Shown: positions 45,699 through 57,829, numbered from the stretch's first letter. The stretch is 64,000 bases of DNA from Nectonema munidae (GCA_030549495.1 JAUIRK010000065.1:382001-446000); one strand, 5' to 3'. Notes: generated by a model not told the origin, from the letters alone. A program made the numbers and translations.

Positions 45699-46640
45699 AT
45701 GAATGTCAAGAACTTGTTTTACATTGGGATAGAAAAAAATAATAGGATTACTATCTTTGCATCATATTGTGGAAAAGAAGAATTGTTAGAGATTACTAAA
45801 ATTGAATTAAGTTCTGGAGAAAATCAAGCGGTCAAAAATTGGAATATTTCCTACAAAGTTCATGCACTTTGTTTTGACACAATAACAAGTTATACAGGAA
45901 AAATTAAAGATGCGTGCAGAAATATTGAAAAAATGTTAAAGCATCATTCATTGTATTTAGACATCATATTTTTTAATTAATTTCAAAAAAGATTGTTTTG
46001 ATTTGTTTTTTCATTCTTCTTATTGCTCTGATACAATTATTTTTAAAAAGTTTCGAAAAATTGGAATAGAATTGACAAAATCAATTATATTAGTGGTGTT
46101 GATAAAATATCTGAAGATAATTGTTTAAAAAATTTGAAATTTCTCTAAAACCAACTTAGTCAAAATAAGCAAGTGAGAGATGATTACAGAAAGTTATTGG
46201 AGCTGACCCTAACATTTATTAGTGAAAACCATAATAAAATATCATTTTGTAAGCCTGGTTCAATAAGCCATGCAAGATGGATGTCTAAAGCAATCTATAT
46301 TCTGAAATTTTTTTCAAAATCAATTGTTCTTTAATTTTTTTTTGTTTCTTTTTCAATTGTTCTCTTTTTTACCATTGGATTTTTCTTCATTAGCAAATTT
46401 TTCGAACGGTAAGTTTTTCAAAAGATTTTCTCAACCAGGATCTTTTGTTGGATTCTTTTAAAGAATTATTGGAAAAGTTGAAAAAGTTTAGAGTTGAAAA
46501 TTATGTTACAGAAGGAGGAAAAAACTTATAGAAGATTATATTAATATTCTCACTAAAGATGAAAATATTGGACAATTTATTTTGCAAAATGTCTGTGAAA
46601 ACAGGAAAAAATACCCAAAAGCAACAAAAAGTTGTTTGGA
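45699..46640 (+). pseudogene. Transposase-like relic of unnamed family
   Basis: An open stretch (45699-45980) carries NWNISYKVHALCFDTITSYT followed by ACRNIEKMLKHHSLYLD. Further pieces downstream read DDYRKLLELTLTFISE and FCKPGSISHARWMSKAIYIL (46170-46310). The set CFDT...TG...AC..IE and ARWM.KAIY recalls a multicopy protein family widespread in invertebrate genomes and presumed transposon-derived (recalled from memory, no search possible). Stops and frameshifts occur after 45980. Not an active gene. Confidence 0.5.
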
Positions 46641-46649
46641 ATTGTAAAA

Positions 46650-48340
46650 AATATTTTTTTTTTGCTTTTCTCATAGACTTTTTTTAATAAAATTGGAAAA
46701 AAAAATTTCTGTATTTTTGAGGGCATCTTAAACTGTTCCAATTTAGCTCAAAATTTGAAAAATGAGTAAAAAACATGATCACCATCTGGGAGCTGCAAAA
46801 TATACATATTCAATTTTTGGCATATACTTAAGGGTCACCCTATATATACACGCATAAAACACCTCAAGATTTGTCGCACCTTCGTCTTTGGTGATGTAAT
46901 TGTTTTCTCTAATATAATACTTTTGACTTCTTATATTCCTCTCACAACAATATTATATATCTCCAATTGTATAAATAACATATGACACAATGGTTATCTT
47001 GTAGACCATAATTTCAAAGATTTAGATTATAACTCTTGAATTATAATGAATATTTCTTTGTATCAATAAATAACTTCGATGTTTTTGAATTAGACTTTTT
47101 TCCACTTTAAAATATTTTTACCTAAAGTAATGACATACTGACGCTTATTTGTTTTTTAATCTATCACTGTAGCAGTCTGATAATTATATTATAAAAATAA
47201 AATAAAATTAGCTAGTTCATTTATTGTTTTTAATAATGGAATGGATTTAATCGCAATATTTTTAACTAAGAAATTCATTTTTTTAGTTAGTGTAAATACA
47301 ATTTATTTATAATCCGAAGTATAATCATGAAAATGCGAAACGAGGATCGAAATTTCGAATAGAGTATTTATAGTATTTAGAAATTTCACTCAAATTATTA
47401 TAATTTTTTTAATATTCTTTTAATAAACATATCTGATTTAAAATATAAATTTAGAAACTTGTTTTTATAGCTTTTACTCTATTCAACTACCAAATTAAAA
47501 ACTAAAATAAAAAAGTTTGTCTTCCACAAAATTTTATTTAATATGTGACTAATGAAGTCATATTTCTTTGAGATTCCCATATAAACTTTAAATGGAATTT
47601 TCATTCTTTGAGTTTGTTTTTTTCTAAGCTAAAACTTTGTCTAAACAATTGATTATTTAATATCTCTAAAACTTTTCACTGAGTTATACTTCGATAAACA
47701 AGTCTATAATTTATTTTAACGCACCTCCCTATCGTGCTGTATACCTCTCCTATTTATTTTTTAATGCAGAGCATTTGAATTAGTCCTCCCTCCCCGCTTG
47801 TTAAGGGACGTCATATATGCATGATCCCTTCAAAATATAGTAAACACTTAAAGTTATGAAACATACAAAAAAATCGTTAGAATATTAAACAAATAGAAAA
47901 AGTAAAGTTGTGTTTTTAAATTTTAGACATGAAAATAAAGCTATTAGTTAAATAATTCCCATTGTTTTCCTAATTAAATTTTATAAAATAATAGATTTTC
48001 GTCAATAAAAAAACCTTAATCAAAATATTAATTTATGTATGTTGTGAGTTGATTTTAGAAAAATAAGTGTTTTAACTATAATATTTCATTATATGAGAAA
48101 AATTTGGTTCACATATGAAATTTTCTAGCACTTTGAAATTGTGATTATGTGTTTAAAGACAGGGCATGAAAATAATTCATTTTTTTATATTATTAACCTT
48201 TGTGCAGTGAAATTCATTACAAAATCCTTCCATAGATTTCATTTTCTTGTATTCAATTCAAAAAAAAAATTCTATTTTTTGAAATTTTTTAGCATTTTAA
48301 CCTAATGTAAATTAAAAATTTCAGTCAATATTTTAATATT
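46650..48340. other. AT-rich intergenic sequence
   Basis: No genes or clear repeats recognised. A short GC-richer piece near 47725-47820 looks like repeat sequence. Confidence 0.45.
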
Positions 48341-48355
48341 TTAGTTACCTAAAGG

Positions 48356-50223
48356 ATTCAGCCGGTTCGTTAGAACCGTCTCACAGAATTTTGTGAGTTC
48401 GTAGAACCGGCTACAGTAAGCAAATGTATTTTTGAAAAGAACTCTAAATTTTTAAGCAAAACTGTTTGATTTACAGTAATATAACTGAAATGGGAACTTT
48501 TTTTTCATTTTTTATAAAAATATATACAGTAGACTCCCTCCTAGAGACCAGCCTTCTAAAACGACCAGGCCACCATTGCGACCATTTTTTCGCAGTCGCA
48601 ATTTTCGTCTATCTTTCATCTAGGTATTTAGTGTCTTTTAAACAAATTGCCCTCTATTCAGGAATACGACCACTTCATTTAGTGACAACTATAGTTTTTA
48701 CGACCTGATGTTTTCGCATCAACATTTATTGTTTTATAAATATAAGCATCATCATTGTCAAGTTTCAACTGACAAAGTTTATGGCTTTGCAATAAGCATT
48801 TCTTGGAGGATCTAGCTCTTATGATAGATAAAGAAATTACTTTGCTTTCCAATGCTCTTCAAGCGAGATTTTTAACACTTACAAAGGCTGAGCATCTAAT
48901 AAAAAGGACTATCAAAGCGTTTGAATTGCTTAAAAAAAGGAAGGGAAACTATGAAAAAGAAATCGATCTCAGAGTTGAATCAGATGCTTTTAAGGATTTT
49001 ACCTTTATCGAAAATAACAAAGTCATAAATCTTCCTCGTCGAAAATTACTTGATTCAATTATTGAAAACATGAAAAAGAGATTGATAAATTGTGAAAGTA
49101 CAACAATAAAGAACAAGATGAGCAAGTTCAAAATTTGATTTATTTTCTAGAGCCTGATTCCTGGAACATTGATAATGTTGTTATACCTTGGAGAGCTGTA
49201 GAAGAAAAACTGAGCGAATTTGGTAAATTTTTCAATTATGAAATTGATATCAATGATTTTCGCGATTACGTGGAAAATGTTTTGCGAAGTTCTGGTAGTT
49301 CTGAAAAGGCTCAAGTTCTTCAAAGTGTTAAAAAAGCAAAATGTATCATCCATACTATTGCTGTAAGTTCTGTAGAGGCTAAACGCGGTTTTTCGAGAAT
49401 GAATTTAATATATTCTGATAAAAGAAACCGTTTTACTGTTCAGAATGTTGCCAATCTTATGATAATCAATCTCATTGGTCTTCCATTCAGCTCATGGGAT
49501 CCCAATTGTTCGGTCAAGACGTGGCTTAGAAAAAACTGCTCAGCTGATGACGCCAGAGTAAAACAAAATAAAAATAAAGAAATACATGAAAATCACATCG
49601 CCATTTGGAAATATTTAGACTAAATATTTTTAAATAAATCTAATTAAAAATTAGATTAATTTTTATTAGAATTATAATTGTTTATTTATAGAGTTTATTT
49701 ATTAGAATTTTAAAATATTTAAAAATATTTTAAATAAATCTAAAATAAATTTTATTGTGTGTTTTGATTTTCCTTATTTGATAGAGATTTTTTTCATATA
49801 ATATCGAAATTTGCAGAATAATAAAAAAATATACTTTATTATATATTTTTACTTTTTCCTTCGGAATATACTGAATCATTAAATCTACAACCAACAATAT
49901 AGATTAATTTATATGAAATCAATGACAACCTAAAAATGTATTTTAGCATGTGTATTCAGAATTACATAAACATACATCTTCACGTTTTCATATTAATACA
50001 ACAGTAATGACTCTATTATTATAGAAAGCTTTTCGTCAACCCTTTTTATTTAAAATTGGTTTAGGTAATTATTTCCTTATTTTCCTCCTTTCAGAGTGGT
50101 CCACAAAAGCTTCAAATCGCATACTCTTTTATTATATAACATTTTTTCAAACTTACATATTAGTTCGAAAATTTACAATTTTGTAATAGAACCGGCTGGA
50201 GAAAAATTTGAATCCCACCACTG
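48356..50223 (+). mobile_element. hAT element with 8-bp duplication, left tip deleted
   Basis: Identical CCTAAAGG flanks at 48348-48355 and 50224-50231 mark the insertion. The right end reads AATCCCACCACTG, so the full terminus is CAGTGGTGGGATT. The left end begins directly at ATTCAGCCGGTTC, lacking the outer 10 bases. Both ends share AGCCGGTTC. A hairpin (AGCCGGTTC...GAACCGGCT, 48359-48412) forms the left subterminus. Inside is the C-terminal part of a hAT transposase. An isolated Tigger-like end (CAGTAGACTCCCTCC, 48527) is also present. Confidence 0.82.
48803..49623 (+). pseudogene. hAT transposase C-terminal half (KIAA1586-like)
   Basis: Two adjacent frames, offset by one frameshift near 49135, encode the C-terminal half of a hAT transposase. 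The first carries LLSNALQARFLTLTKAEHLI and RRKLLDSIIENMKKRL. The second carries the dimerisation block VSSVEAKRGFSRMNLIYSDK, then RNRFTVQNVANLMIINLIG and WDPNCSVKTWLRKN. The wording resembles KIAA1586-type hAT proteins. The N-terminal half with the first catalytic residues is missing. The apparent starts at 48803 and 49135 are TTG, so neither is a real initiation codon. Confidence 0.8.
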
Positions 50224-50239
50224 CCTAAAGGGATTTTAC

Positions 50240-52040
50240 CTTAAGGTCTAATAATTGTGAGTTATGCCAACTATAGAAGAAAAAAATATATATAAAGAAA
50301 ATGAAAAATATTTTGAATCTTTAATCGGGGTTATTTTTGACCATAATTTCACTTCAAATTAACATAACTTTACCGATTGGAATTAAAATAAGGCAAATTG
50401 TATAAAATTTTCAATTTTATATTTTTCGTTCAAAAAGTAGATATACGCGTTTTAGCGTCATTTTTAGCCCCATTGAAACTTAAAATTATAGTGTTTATAT
50501 AATTACTTTTATTCAGTAAATCTAGACAAAAACACAAGACTTGTAGTTTTACATATAAAAAATAACCAATAAAAGTCTCCGGATATTGTCGTTTTAATTT
50601 ATTTTCTGGAAAATATTATACATAAAAAGATAGGATAATACATTAAAATTAAAGTTAATTCTACTTGTCATTATTCTTCAACTTTTAGTGTAATTTTAAA
50701 AAACACAGTTGTACAATTGGGAAATATGTCAAAAAATATCGTAAAATCATTTTAGCATAAACATACTTTTTTTATTTGGGAATAATAAAAAAATGTTAGA
50801 AATTTTATTTTTTTCATAAACATACTTTTTTATTTGGGAATAATATGATTTGTTAGAAATTTTAATTTTTTCGCATAGACATTTCAATCTTTATCGAGGT
50901 AACAAAAATGGTTCACAATTATAAAATTTTGCATTCTTATCATCAGAATGAGGTCTTTGACATAACTTTATAGATTAAGATGATATTTTTCTGAATAAGA
51001 AACTCGAGATTTATATGTATGTCTAGTTTCATTTCCATATCTTTTTTTATTAGGTACTTTGTTTCTGTCAGCTCATTTTGCCTCGACCCGTTATTATAGA
51101 AATATTTTTGTTATTATTTTTTAAGTACAATTAGAATTATTTCTTGAATAAAAAAAATTTAATTAACGGAAACTTTATTTCATAGAAAGTTATCCATCTG
51201 TGAAAATTATCGTTTGACATCGAAAATATGAGGTTTATCATAAATTCTACAAAAATTATGTGAAAAATAAATCTATTTATTTTAATAATTACTCTGTATC
51301 CTTTAATCTAATTTTTTTTTGTAAATCTCTTAGAGCGTCTTAGCCAGAAGAGGAGATAAGCCCCATATCACCCTAAAGTAAAGTTATTTTCCTCGCTGAC
51401 AAAAAGTAGCATATTATATTAAAAGCTATCATAGGGGTCGTTCCTTCTTTAATATTTTTGGTTCTCTGAAGATAAAGGCGAGCAAATAATAATTTTGCTT
51501 TACTTTCTGCTCGTGAGTAATATTCTGTCATGAAATTCGTGTTTATCCCTTGTGCCCTCAAAAAATATATAATGATATACTCTTTGGATCTGGACCCAAC
51601 GTTTTTGAAACGTATTTATAGAGTGTAAAAAATGAATATAAAATAAACAAACAAAAAATAATCAATATTTATTTTTAAATGAAATTATATGACAAAATTT
51701 TATTTACGAATTAAACAATTTTTACATTTTTTATGGTGTGGATTTCAAAAAAAGCGATTTATTCAAACCAAAAGATTGAAAAATTAGCTTACATTTATCT
51801 TCCTATTCTGCAGACAATTATTTAGCTCGTTTTTCTTTCATAACAACATCAAGTGGCTCCTTTTGTATCTTCCTCTTCTTACAATAACATTTTTCCATGT
51901 AGCTTGATGATCAAAGAAAAAGCAAGTTTCATTCATATTTGCAATGCATGTTTGCGTTAAGGCTTTCCTAATGTCTGACATTTAAAGTAAGTAAATTTAT
52001 TTGATAATAAATGGAAATTTCAATTTGTAAAAACTTTTAA
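50240..52040. other. AT-rich intergenic sequence
   Basis: No gene is supported. A minus-strand run (51373-51561) has protein-like wording (KAKLLFARLYLQRTKNIKEG) but no start or splice sites. The minus strand at 51790-51960 holds a possible Tigger-like scrap (FFFDHQATWKNVIV). A 50-bp near-duplication (CATAAACATACTTTTTTATT) lies at 50755-50850. Confidence 0.4.
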
Positions 52041-52404
52041 GCACTCATTCGAACATTTGGAAATAAACTTTATGGGAGAAAAACTTCACAATTCGCAAAG
52101 GGTCGACCAGAGTAATGTGACCGGGAAATAAGAGAAAAGTTGTGCATGATGAATGAGAGTGTATGGATAGAAAATGATGGAAAAGAAGGATAACATAACT
52201 AACATAAAAGGTTAAAAACAGAAAAAACAGGATAAAAAAGAAAATATAACAACACATTAAGTTAATATACATAGAGAAAATCAAAAAAAAAAAAAAAATA
52301 TATATACAGAAAAAGGTGAACATATCAATACAAGAAAAAATATATAAGTGAATACATATATAATAACATATAATTACTTTGAATGCATAAGATATGGCGA
52401 AAAA

Positions 52405-53400
52405 TTAGTTTATACACATCGAACAATTTCGCGAACAGACATTGCATACTAGAGAATTTAAATTTTTTTTCATGATGTTTTTGAAAGAATTCAATGAGAG
52501 ATTCTCGATGTCAATATTATAAACATAATCGTTCCAAAGTTTAATTGATCTATACTTGAGTGTATTTTTAGAACTTGGCAAACGGACGAATTTAATAGAT
52601 ACTTTCCTTGGATATCGTAGACTATAGTTTAAACTATTGTTTCTGGGAACTATCCAGCTATCATACACGTCAGGTAGTTGATTTAAAAACAATTTATACA
52701 CAAATATGGACATCTGAAGATTATAAATTTCTTTTACTCTCAATAAACACTTTTTTGCACACACGACATCGAAACTATCAGGTTCCGTCCTTAATATTAT
52801 TTTCAAAGTACGATTTTGAATGTATTTTATTTTGTTCAAGTTAGAACAGCCCCAATTGACAATGCTATAATAGCAATGTGGCAAAAAAAGTGCTTTATAC
52901 ATTATAAGCTTCACTTCTATGGAAAACTCATTTTTATATCTTTAAAACTCCGGCTACATTATTTAGCTTTATACTAATAGAGTTTATATGATTTTTCCAA
53001 CTCAAACTTTCATTCACAGTTAATCCAAGAAGATTAAAAGTGAATTCACGCTTAATATCAGTGTTAAAAGAATACTTTGTACTTTTATTTGAAAAAATCA
53101 TATATCTTGTTTTGTCTTTGTTTATTTTCAAACTGTTCTTAATCATCCGTGTATTTGCTTGATTAATAACTCCATCGACAGAGTCCTGCGAGTTAGAAAA
53201 ATGTGAAAGTGGAACTAAAATTGTAATGTCGTCTGCAAAGTAAAGACACTTTAATTTTGAATCTATTCGGTGGAAGTCGTTAATATATAGTGAGAAAAGA
53301 AGGGGACCTAAGATAGAGCCTTGTGGAATTCCATAGACATTTTGACAATTTTCTGACATTTGTTTATGGAACTGGCTGATTTTATCCTCTAGTTGAGCAG
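52405..53400 (-). pseudogene. Non-LTR retrotransposon RT fragment (CR1/L2-like)
   Basis: The minus strand, 53400 to 52934, encodes VYGIPQGSILGPLLFSLYIN (RT domain 4), then LYFADDITILV with the FADD active site, then KTRYMIFSNK and FNLLGLTVNESLSWKNHI. A second open stretch (52914-52405) continues with MKLIMYKALFLPHCYYSIVN, IQNRTLKIIL and a Cys-rich end. The two parts are separated by one frame change near 52920. The 5' half (endonuclease and early RT) is missing, as usual for 5'-truncated LINE insertions. The open frames are long enough to suggest only modest age. Confidence 0.85.
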
Positions 53401-53504
53401 GGGGTTTTTGATTAATTTTGCTGACACCAACTCAAACTTTTTTAATGCTCATCGTTGATAATAGTGTATGTTTAACTTCCTATCACCGAGTTGTTACTTT
53501 TTAA

Positions 53505-53611
53505 CCCTTTCAGGCAAAATGGGACACCGGTGTCCAAAAATCGTCTGCTTAATTTATATAAAAAGTCATTGAGAAAGAAAGCAGACGATAGAAAACCCAT
53601 GCCTCAAAGGG
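53505..53611. mobile_element. TTAA-flanked MITE, family C
   Basis: 107 bp between TTAA at 53501-53504 and 53612-53615. The inverted ends are CCCTTTCAGGCAAAATGGG and CCCATGCCTCAAAGGG. The interior holds TCGTCTGCTT and its inverted counterpart AGCAGACGAT, shared with families A and B. Confidence 0.85.
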
Positions 53612-53645
53612 TTAATGAAAGGCCCTCCGCTTAATAGTTATTTAA

Positions 53646-53776
53646 GCCATTAAGTCCCAATTCTTCCCATTTGGGAACATAAGTAACTTCATCTTTGTCT
53701 GCTTTTTTCAATCACTTTGAATATAAATCGTCTGCGTTTTTTTAGATATCGTCTGATTTCTATGGTACTTAATGGA
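53646..53776. mobile_element. TTAA-flanked MITE, family B, copy 2
   Basis: 131 bp between TTAA at 53642-53645 and 53777-53780. The interior (CATCTTTGTCTGCTTTTTTC, then TTTGAATATAAATCGTCTGC) is close to identical with 30688-30817. Only 26 bp separate it from the family C element, so two independent TTAA insertions lie side by side. Confidence 0.88.
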
Positions 53777-54313
53777 TTAAGCACGTTTTGCAATTTTCGT
53801 TGAACTAACTGCATCTTCCCCCTTGTTCAAAATTCGATGGCTTTGAGACATTAAGTCTGTATCGAGAAATAGGGAACCATGCTTTAACCAAATTATATTG
53901 AGGAATAAAAAAAATTTTTTTCTGAGTTTAAAAAGATTTTGGTCGTGTAGTCTTTGTTTGCTTAGTTTTGATGCATCTTAAAAATGGATTTATGCATCGC
54001 TCGTATTCCTTCACAAGGGTTGTTAAGTAATTATAAAAAATATGGTATTATAGTTTAACTATGGCTTTTTCTTTTTAATACTTACTCGATTATCCATATT
54101 GTATACATTTTGACTCTGCCACTTCTATATTATGCATGAGAGATAAGATTAGCATTTTTATAAAATTTCTAAAAGTTTGTATTTGTAGTCTTTTAATTAT
54201 ATTAAATGAAAATGGAAAAAGCTGGAACTATTTAAAAAAACGTTCTCATCACTCATATTTCTTTTTTGGAAGCTTGTGCTCACAAAAATTCAGTTTTTTC
54301 GATTGTGGTGGAT

Positions 54314-55177
54314 ATGGGGTCGACTTTATCCCAAACATTCAATCCCATCACTTCATCGCCTTCACATGCCACTCTCGAAGGCAATTCCCTTGAGTCCACC
54401 ATCATGTCCTCAGTTTCCCGACATTTTTCTTTCGAGAAAAATTGTTGCAACGAATTTACTCTTGATTCGCGCGCCATAAAATTGCTCCAATCTGAATGTC
54501 CAATGAAAAATTTAAATTCAAAACCAACTGCTTGTCCAAGCTCACAAGACAGTGAAGTAACCAACATGTCCAACATGATGCCCAAATTCTTGAGCCAGCT
54601 GCCTTCTAAAGATCAACCGTTTCCATTGGATACCAAGCGTGAAATCTCCTCCATTCCAAAAGTAACAACACATGACTCTTCCGACCCTACTGCCAATTTC
54701 TCTCGCTGGGTCTATCCCTCATCTCAAATGTTTTGGAACGCCATGCTTAAGAAAGGGTGGAAGTGGCAAGACGATCAGATTTCTCCGCCTGACATGAACG
54801 CCATCATCAAAATCCACAACAGCAACAACGAGCAAGCTTGGAAAGAAGTGCTCAAATGGGAGCTTCTGCATGCGCAGCGTAAAGAGGCGATACCAACACT
54901 TTTGAAATTTGGCGGGAAAGCGAGCGAGTATTCGCCTAGAGCGCTGTTTAGGCATTACATTTTGCGCTACGATCTTCCCTTCGACAGGCATGACTGGATC
55001 ATTTTGAGGAATGATGGGAAGGAGGTTCGTTACGTCATCGACTACTATGACAAAGGAAATCACGAAAACGGAGACTTCATCCTGATTGATGCGAGGCCCG
55101 CTTTAGACTCCTTCCAAGCCGTCTGTGATCGCCTGAAAGTCTGCTGGTGGCGCCTATCAAACAAGTTGGGCCTATGA
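54314..55177 (+). CDS. HCCS: Holocytochrome c synthase (cytochrome c heme lyase)
   Basis: An intact, apparently intronless 287-codon gene. HCCS attaches heme covalently to cytochrome c in the mitochondrial intermembrane space. The C-terminal two thirds match animal HCCS closely: [20 protein letters not shown] (132-151), [17 protein letters not shown] with heme-ligand His168, [20 protein letters not shown] with His226, [10 protein letters not shown] and DARPALDSF. The variable N-terminus holds two Cys-Pro motifs (CPM at 62-64, CPS at 74-76), as in heme-regulatory motifs, and a [20 protein letters not shown] linker. I chose ATG at 54314 (MGSTLSQ) because homologues start MG and the longer frame from 54266 begins with TTG. 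Possible acceptors (ttttggaag, aaattcag) just upstream may end a 5' UTR intron. A poly(A) signal follows. Length is close to the 268 aa of the human protein. Confidence 0.96.
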   Translation: MGSTLSQTFNPITSSPSHATLEGNSLESTIMSSVSRHFSFEKNCCNEFTLDSRAIKLLQSECPMKNLNSKPTACPSSQDSEVTNMSNMMPKFLSQLPSKDQPFPLDTKREISSIPKVTTHDSSDPTANFSRWVYPSSQMFWNAMLKKGWKWQDDQISPPDMNAIIKIHNSNNEQAWKEVLKWELLHAQRKEAIPTLLKFGGKASEYSPRALFRHYILRYDLPFDRHDWIILRNDGKEVRYVIDYYDKGNHENGDFILIDARPALDSFQAVCDRLKVCWWRLSNKLGL

Positions 55178-55273
55178 ACTTATACCTTTTTCGCTAATTG
55201 TTGCCTTCTCTTTCAAAGGATAAACCAATTGTTGGCTACAATACGCATCTTATCCTGATATTTCTTACTGGAT

Positions 55274-55279
55274 AATAAA
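55274..55279 (+). terminator. Poly(A) signal of HCCS
   Basis: AATAAA 97 nt after the HCCS stop codon. Confidence 0.7.
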
Positions 55280-55549
55280 GTTGTTATATTTTTACATATT
55301 TAGATAACCTACTTGTGTTGTCAAAAGTTTTAAAACATTAAAAAAAAATGGTTATTTGATTTCGCATTCAAGCAGTGTTGTCGATCTAGAGAAAAAGTTT
55401 CTAAATGTTGCAATTATTTTTTTAACGACCTTATTTTGCTTTCAACCACAGATATTTTTGCCGATTTTTTGGTTTATATAAAAATTATAGAAAAAAAAAA
55501 AATTTTTCACAACTACAAAAAAGATTAATTTTTAATTTTAGATTAATTT

Positions 55550-55665
55550 ACGGTGACGTAAGTAAGGCTGGTTAGATACACAAGGCCTTGAGTTCGAGCA
55601 AGTCTTCTTTGCTCTTCGTTCGACACAAACCGTGCAATTGTGGCTTACGACATTATTTGGACATC
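55550..55665 (+). mobile_element. tRNA-like SINE, shortened copy
   Basis: GTAAGTAAGGCTGGTTAGAT is followed by CCTTGAGTTCGAGCAAG (B-box-like) and CCGTGCAATTGTGGCTT, in the same order as at 63615-63785. The stretch corresponding to the anticodon arm is missing. Confidence 0.65.
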
Positions 55666-55669
55666 TGCT

Positions 55670-57180
55670 TTCAACTAGTGGAAGATTTATCATTGTAGTT
55701 AATTGTATTGCTATAACTTCCACTAAACAACGAGGCTGGATTTTTTATAAAAGTTATATCTAGAGAACTTAGCATGATTCACTGCAATGTGTCAAATATT
55801 ATTAGACGGATGAAGAATATTTTATTCTATTATCAATTTCTTTCAAATCAAGATAATATTGAATGTAGTTCACTAACATAACATTTCATCTTTATCGTTT
55901 TTTTCAAATTTACTTTTATATATTCATTTGATATCAAACTTTTTTGTTCTGTTTTGTCCTGCCATAACATGTAATTGACTAAATTATGATTGTTATTATT
56001 TTTTGATAAATATTTCTATAAAAATTTTGATCTAGAAACTTTTGGCAAAACATAGCACACAATTTAATAATTTTTTGAAAAAAATTACCCCAATATTTTT
56101 TCATCTATCAGGGCGTGCATTTTTATAAAATTTTGAGCTTATATCAAAAAAATATCATCATCACCAAAAAGCAGAGGAAATTTTAAGTTTGTTTTAAATT
56201 AATAGAAAAAAATAGTTGAAAAAATTGAATGGAGTAATATGCTTGACAAGTTTTATCAAAGTGGCATTCGAAGTATAAAAGTAAACTTATAAATCAAATA
56301 TATAGTGACTTTTATATATTTAAGCACATTCGATAAAATAATTTTCTTTCTTGTTATAATAATGATTTTATCCATCTCATAAATACGAATGGGACCAAAT
56401 TTTAATCAAAGCAACCTGAGATCAGGATAGATAAAAGGTCATAAAATTAACATTTTTATTCTCATAAAAAATTTCCAATAAGCTTATTACATGGTGGAAA
56501 ATATTACTGGCTGCTAATCTAACTAAAAAGAGCACTTTTGGCCCTCCTTGGTTTTATTCTTGTTCTCTATTTTATCCTCCCCTTAGTTTACTAATTAAAG
56601 GGGGAGCTTTGAACTATAAATCTCAATCCGACCTCTATTGTTTTGCTTACAAATACACTCCCAGCTTCTAGTCTACTTCATATGGTATCTAATTTTACTT
56701 TTCATTCTAAACTGATTCTACCTTGATAGCTCTAATTTCATCATAAATTCATTTTGTGCAATCTATGTTAGAAAAAACCTTTTCATAGATTTATTTAGCT
56801 CAGAATTTAAGCGATTTCACAATTTTTCTATTGAAGAGAATCCCTTCGTTGATCCTGTCTTTTTTATCAATATCATGTGTTGTATTTCAGTGATTAGAAC
56901 AAATATCACTCTGAATATTTGCTAACCAGTCCGTTTTCATAATTCCTGTTCTTTTATGAATCCATTTAAAATTCTCTTTTTTCAATTACAAAAACTTTCT
57001 CACCTCTAAAATATTCACACCGAAGTAAAAATTTTTTCAAATTTGTTTAAATTTTGTGAATTTTTTTTTGAGAAAAGCTACATCTTTACATATTGATGTC
57101 TAACTCCAACTGTTTGAAAATTTTTAGTCAATTGATGATTAAAATATTAACTAATAAGATAAAGCTCTAAAGATCTTTGA
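55670..57180. other. AT-rich intergenic sequence
   Basis: No recognised feature. Confidence 0.45.
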
Positions 57181-57181
57181 T

Positions 57182-57326
57182 TCACAATGGAGGAGCTTCT
57201 TCTTCATGGTGAAGATGTTTTTTGAAAATCTCAATACTAGATTTTACACCATCTCCTAGTTCATTGGAAAACAGTATATCTTCCGTGTAGACAATTACAT
57301 ACTTGTTTCTTAAAATTATATAGCCG
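57182..57326 (-). CDS. Probable terminal exon of an unidentified minus-strand gene
   Basis: The minus strand has an acceptor (ccctttcag, exon start 57326) followed by one base plus 47 codons and a TGA at 57182-57184. The translation starts GYIILRNKYVIVYTEDILFS, continues with NELGDGVKSSIEIFKKHL, and ends HHEEEAPPL. It has balanced, non-repetitive composition unlike the AT-rich flanks, where chance frames give F/I/K/N-rich peptides. No ATG precedes it within the open stretch, so it would be a 3' exon. I do not recognise the protein and found no further exons upstream in the window. Confidence 0.45.
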
Positions 57327-57603
57327 CTGAAAGGGATACTATATCGAGGATATAAAAGTACTTTATAAACGAGTTACTATTTCATTTTTCTCATGATCAT
57401 GCGTTCTCATTTCCATGTGCCTTCAGTTCCATTACTTCTCTCATACTCAAATTTTTGTACTATAATAAATAAAGATTGTGAGAACAAATATGACAAATTT
57501 TTTTTTTTGAAAAAAATGGAATTTTCGCCAATTCGATTGATACTTTTACCCATTTTTACATGGTATTGACCAAAAAGAAGTAAAGAAATGAAAAACATGG
57601 ACG

Positions 57604-57820
57604 ATATTGGGTATTTATGGGTTATCTCCCTCCCCCCCCACTCTAAATTTTTTTTTCCAACTTAATAATTTTAAAATACTAATTAATTAATAATTTTAAA
57701 TATATAATTAAATTAATTAATATATTGTATAAAATATGTATTGTATGTAATAAATTTAATTTAAATTCATTTTTAAAAAAAATTTTAGAGTGGGGGGAGA
57801 TAACTCATAAGTACCGGATA
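57604..57820. mobile_element. MITE with 45-bp inverted ends
   Basis: The left arm (TTATGGGTTATCTCCCTCCC, then CACTCTAAA) is mirrored by the right arm (TTTAGAGTGGGGGGAGATAA). The centre is almost pure A/T with TTAATTAATT words. About 217 bp in total, no coding sequence. Confidence 0.8.
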
Positions 57821-57829
57821 TTGTATTAA

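Noticed and set aside
48527-48715. Separate Tigger MITE inside the hAT
   Set aside because: A CAGTAGACTCCC end is visible but no inverted partner follows.
51373-51561. 62-codon minus-strand ORF with protein-like wording
   Set aside because: Starts at TTG, has no splice sites or recognisable family; kept only as a note in the region entry.
54266-54313. Longer HCCS start (16 extra residues)
   Set aside because: The upstream frame opens with TTG, not ATG; ATG at 54314 gives the MG start typical of the family.
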